This document shows positions 14,937 through 17,942 of a stretch of DNA of 17,942 nucleotides, piece after piece; the stretch's first letter is position 1; the number at the start of each line of letters is the position of its first letter. Origin of the DNA: Zygnema cylindricum (taxonomy: Eukaryota > Streptophyta > Zygnematophyceae > Zygnematales > Zygnemataceae). The notes under the pieces were generated by a model, which was given only the letters and a program-made list of their open reading frames with translations, ran no database searches and had not been told where the DNA came from. The position numbers and the translations under genes were made by a program. Location of the stretch: assembly GCA_037447655.1 (NCBI GenBank), contig JBBHKE010002324.1:56357-74298 (forward strand), in the 5' to 3' direction.

Positions 14937-17564
14937 TTAAGTCGACGGTCCAGTAAAGTTAAAAATTTGAGCAATTAATCGCCAATCTCGGACACCTCTA
15001 TACTCCTCTAACATCGCGACAACTCGAGATGCAAGTCTTCGAGGATTAACTATAAAAAAAGTATCTCCATCTTCACCTTTGTCAAAAGGGTTCACAAAAT
15101 CGGGAACCATAGAGTAATGGGGCATTCCCAAACTTGTCGCCAAAACCTCATATTGAATATTCCCACTCGAGGGATCCGGTGTTTGTCCAAATGGTTGCAT
15201 AAACTCCAAAATTGGGGTTCCCGACCGACATGCGATTATATGACTCAATCCTCCCCCATAAGCACCTATTACAACCGAAGCTCCGTAAAAAAGTGGCCAT
15301 AGAATCGTCACGTCGTGTTCCCCATCGTCCTCGAATATTTTTACAGTGAGGTTCGTGTGCAATTCAATATACTTTGAGAGAACTTTATGATCATTGATCT
15401 GCAAAAATAGAAAAAAGTTACTGTTTCTTGGAGCCTTTTAAGACTTTCCAGATGTCAATTGTCATATGCTCCCTCGAATAATTTGACAGGATATCCTTAA
15501 TCCACCATACATCGTACACCAACATAGCCATCGAAAAGAAACTATCAATATTGTTTTTGAAATTTTCGCATATTTGCAAGTGATTTACTTCACGTACCGA
15601 TTAATATGCAAGTAAAACAGTTCCCTTTCAAAGAACTGTCCTACGAAGATCACTTACCCTCGCATAGAAAAGACGACAACAAGAAAGAATGAAATTAAAA
15701 ACAGGCTGTTACTTACCTTCCTATGCCATTTATTAACCACGAGAAGAACATTTGTCGAATCAAGGGGCACCAATCCTCTCTTCCTAATCCAGAAATGAAT
15801 ACGTTTCCGAAGTTTTAAAAGATAAGTTACTTCTCGTCCTCCAAAAGGGGCTCGACAAGGGGCCTCAGTCGTGATCGCTTCTCCCGCGTAAACATCGTGA
15901 GAGATAATACGACTCTCGTTTATTCCCAAAAACGTCATCATACTTCTCAAAAAAAAGGGATATGAGTCTAGTGTCCCTTGAAACCCTGGTCCCAATTCCC
16001 AATAACATAGGACTCTCCCGTCAGTAAATCTCTTTTCAAATAAAGTGGCAAAAAAATAAAATGTTATCAGGATTTACAACAAATATTTAACGGTGTGAAG
16101 CACGCTAACTGGAATTGCACATTATAGAGGCAATTTGTATCCAATTACATGGGATACACCGTTCATTTTATACAATACACCTTTCACTATAATTGGTTCG
16201 ATGATTTTACTACTGAAATACTGTGTGAACCACAAGCTTCCATAGGCGCTTTTCTGGAATAGATAATGTGGTCTGGTCATGCATACTATTCCACGATCAT
16301 TCGTCTATTGGTCTATTAATTTTCTGGTCTATTGGTCCGTCTGTTCTAATTACGATAAGTTTGTACTGTGATTTACTTATAGTCTCCCTTGGGAGAGAAA
16401 GGAGTTTGAAGAGTTTAACTCACCTCTGACATGTATTAACAAAGAAGTGTCAGAAATGAGCTCCTTGTAATATGGCATCAGCCTCACCAAACCAGAAGTA
16501 ATAACGGAATAGACATCCGTTCCGTAACTATCAGCTACATAGACCTTTCTATGGGCATGTTCCAAAGCCCAAGGAACATCGAGTCGTAACTCCGTTCGAG
16601 ATGTATAAACCCCAAAACATTCTCCTCTTGAATCCACCATAAACCCATCATTATGTATATCTCCCTGACTTGAAATAAGTACATCCGAGAATTCGGCAAC
16701 GAGAGGCGATTTCTTTAGCTTGACGGGATTGCGAAGTACTACTTTCAAAAAAGATCTACTTGCTCTTTTGTTTTGATCATAACAAGCCAAAATTCCCGGA
16801 CACCATCGATCACATCTTTCCGTCACTCCGGCCGCAACTGCTTCAAAAAGTGGAGACTCCATAGGACAATCTTTCCTATAAGTTCCATGATTTACACATT
16901 CGTCGCGATAATTTAAACATCGTTGAATCGCGATTCGAGAACTTAAATCGTCTAGTTTTGTCGCTCGTTCAAAAGTCACAAAACCTCTGGCTGAAAAAAT
17001 TTTCGCCCGTCCGATTCGAACGCGTTGAAGGCTTTCCACAAAACTCCAATTCCCAGATTCTGTGTCATTCATAAGCTCAAATTTTTTCAAACTTTTTCTC
17101 AAATCTTCCAAAGATGTGAACACTCTCCTTTCTTTCCCTAACATCCCCGGACTACTTTTCAACTTCTCAATACGATCCAGAGACGGCCATATTTCCCCAC
17201 CAATCACAACGACATCCTTCGTTTTCTCCTCTCTCTCTCCTCTAGTCTCTACCTCAAACTCCTCAAGATCTAAACTGTTCACTTGGACTCTTTCCCCTCC
17301 ACTCTCTCCCTCTACTTTCTCTCCCTCCGTTTTCAACGGCGTGGTATCATTAGCCTCCGTTGATCCATTATGCGGTAAATGGTAAATACAGTCCTCCTCG
17401 GGTGGTGAAATTAACAATTCTTGAGGACATAAAACTCCTAGCAATATTTGAGTCTCTGCTTGAGCTATGGGCCACGAGTAATGTCGTCCATCGAAGCTTA
17501 AATCCGGTCTTGGTTCACTTAATGGATGCATATCGAGATATGTGACACCCATGTCATCGGCAAC
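14937..17564 (-). CDS. GT61-family glycosyltransferase with an SGNH/PC-esterase-like segment, 5' partial
   Basis: Three minus-strand exons: 17564-16424, 16012-15717 and 15398-14937 (stop TAA), 632 residues visible. Numbering from the first visible Val: residues 1-50 carry DMHPLSEPRPDLSFDGRHYS with the DxxH pair Asp25/His28, resembling the C-terminal end of SGNH or PC-esterase acyl enzymes. Residues 50-160 are an acidic linker. Residues 216-261 hold six cysteines. From about 292 comes the GT61 (DUF563) core, including ESRIISHDVYAGEAITTEAP, LVVNKWHRK and the family signature VIGAYGGGLSHII near 522-534. GT61 enzymes are Golgi/ER transferases such as xylan arabinosyl/xylosyltransferases and EOGT. 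Splices: CATAG acceptor, AG|GTGAGT phase 1, AAG|GTAAGT phase 0 to TTGCAG. The acceptor at 16013 was chosen because it keeps phase; upstream KRFTDGR is open too, so that join may shift. Sugar and acceptor are unknown. Confidence 0.85.
15399..15716 (-). other. Intron in the GT61 gene
   Basis: Donor GTAAGT at 15716 and acceptor TTTTTGCAG ending at 15399, 318 bases. AT-rich with no repeat or gene inside. Joining the exons in phase 0 gives NKWHRKINDHKVLSKY. Confidence 0.85.
16013..16423 (-). other. Intron in the GT61 gene with an uncertain acceptor
   Basis: Donor AG|GTGAGT at 16423 is excellent. The only nearby AG that keeps the reading phase ends at 16013 (GGGAGAG|TC) and has a purine-rich rather than pyrimidine-rich approach. 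Other AGs around 16021-16030 would change phase. GGTCTATTGGTC-like short repeats occur near 16305-16335. Confidence 0.6.
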
Positions 17565-17942
17565 CTATGAAAGAAAAACCAACGACATCCTCAATACATT
17601 TTTACACATACATTTTTACATTATTTTTGAACGTTTTTGTGGCATAAAATGTTTCCAAGAAGATCTTAAAGGTGAAACAATTTTGATAAGATTAGTATCG
17701 CCAAGAACATTTTCCAAGAAAATTTCAAATGTGAATGTTACCAAAGACATAAATGTCTCCAAGAAAGTTCAAAATCTATCTAAATAAATTCAATAACATA
17801 AATGTCTCAAAGAACATTTTAAATGTGAATTTTTCCAAAGTCATAAATGTCTCCAAGAACGTTCAAAATAATGTAAATAATCTCAATAACATAAATATCT
17901 CCAAAAAAAAATCGAATTTGAATGTTTCCAAAGACATAAATG
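17565..17942 (-). repeat. Upstream intron of the GT61 gene with a ~94-bp tandem repeat
   Basis: The acceptor CATAG ends at 17565, so the sequence above it is intron on the minus strand and runs off the window. From about 17700 it consists of units near 94 bases, marked by AAATGTGAATGTTACC at 17727, AAATGTGAATTTTTCC at 17821 and AATTTGAATGTTTCC at 17915. ACATAAATGTCTCCAAGAA recurs within units. A plus-strand open frame here (17542-17787) only reflects the repeat. Confidence 0.75.

Noticed and set aside
17542-17787. 81-codon plus-strand open frame
   Set aside because: It lies antisense to a GT61 exon edge and then in the intronic 94-bp repeat; its Asn/Val/Lys pattern follows the repeat.

Overview
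This window looks like nuclear DNA from a unicellular or algal eukaryote. The two recognisable genes are split by GT-AG introns with conserved donors (GTAAGT, GTGAGG, GTGAGT). The space between them is AT-rich and full of microsatellites, minisatellites, a satellite array and small inverted-repeat transposons. Nothing bacterial is visible: no operons, no Shine-Dalgarno spacing and no CRISPR. The species cannot be fixed from the sequence. Two telo-box motifs (AAACCCTAA type) and a GT61 glycosyltransferase are compatible with an alga, but this is only a hint.

Layout. Positions 1-3992 hold no confident gene: pyrimidine tracts, degenerate tandem repeats, a fold-back repeat (about 2505-3125) and a C-rich CCCCCT array. 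Positions 3993-6972 (minus strand) are a four-exon gene for a 260-residue DeSI/PPPDE-type cysteine isopeptidase. I assembled it from four splice-compatible segments; its His41 and Cys114 are intact and each of its three introns carries its own tandem repeat. Its upstream flank (6973-7345) has a G-rich GAGGGC array and two telo-box motifs.

Positions about 7350-13802 are a transposon and repeat graveyard. A composite repeat is present in three partial copies (about 7803-8300, 9103-10362 and 12415-13037), broken at different places by different insertions. The insertions include a hAT-like element with an 8-bp target duplication, an element with GGTCGCAAA ends, and a TA-flanked MITE family with two complete copies (12557-12759 and 13587-13802). 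A satellite of roughly 170-190 bp (10630-12201) lies inside and ends abruptly at a C24/G11 hairpin. Positions 13845-14298 are an AT/GTAT microsatellite with a 97-bp duplication.

Positions 14937-17564 (minus strand, 5' end beyond the window) are the last three exons of a gene for a secretory-pathway carbohydrate enzyme. Its C-terminal half is a GT61 glycosyltransferase, preceded by a six-cysteine module and by what looks like the end of an SGNH/PC-esterase domain with its DxxH motif. An acyl-modifying domain joined to a glycosyltransferase is the most interesting protein observation here. The two genes share no evident pathway. Their common feature is introns and flanks expanded by tandem duplication.
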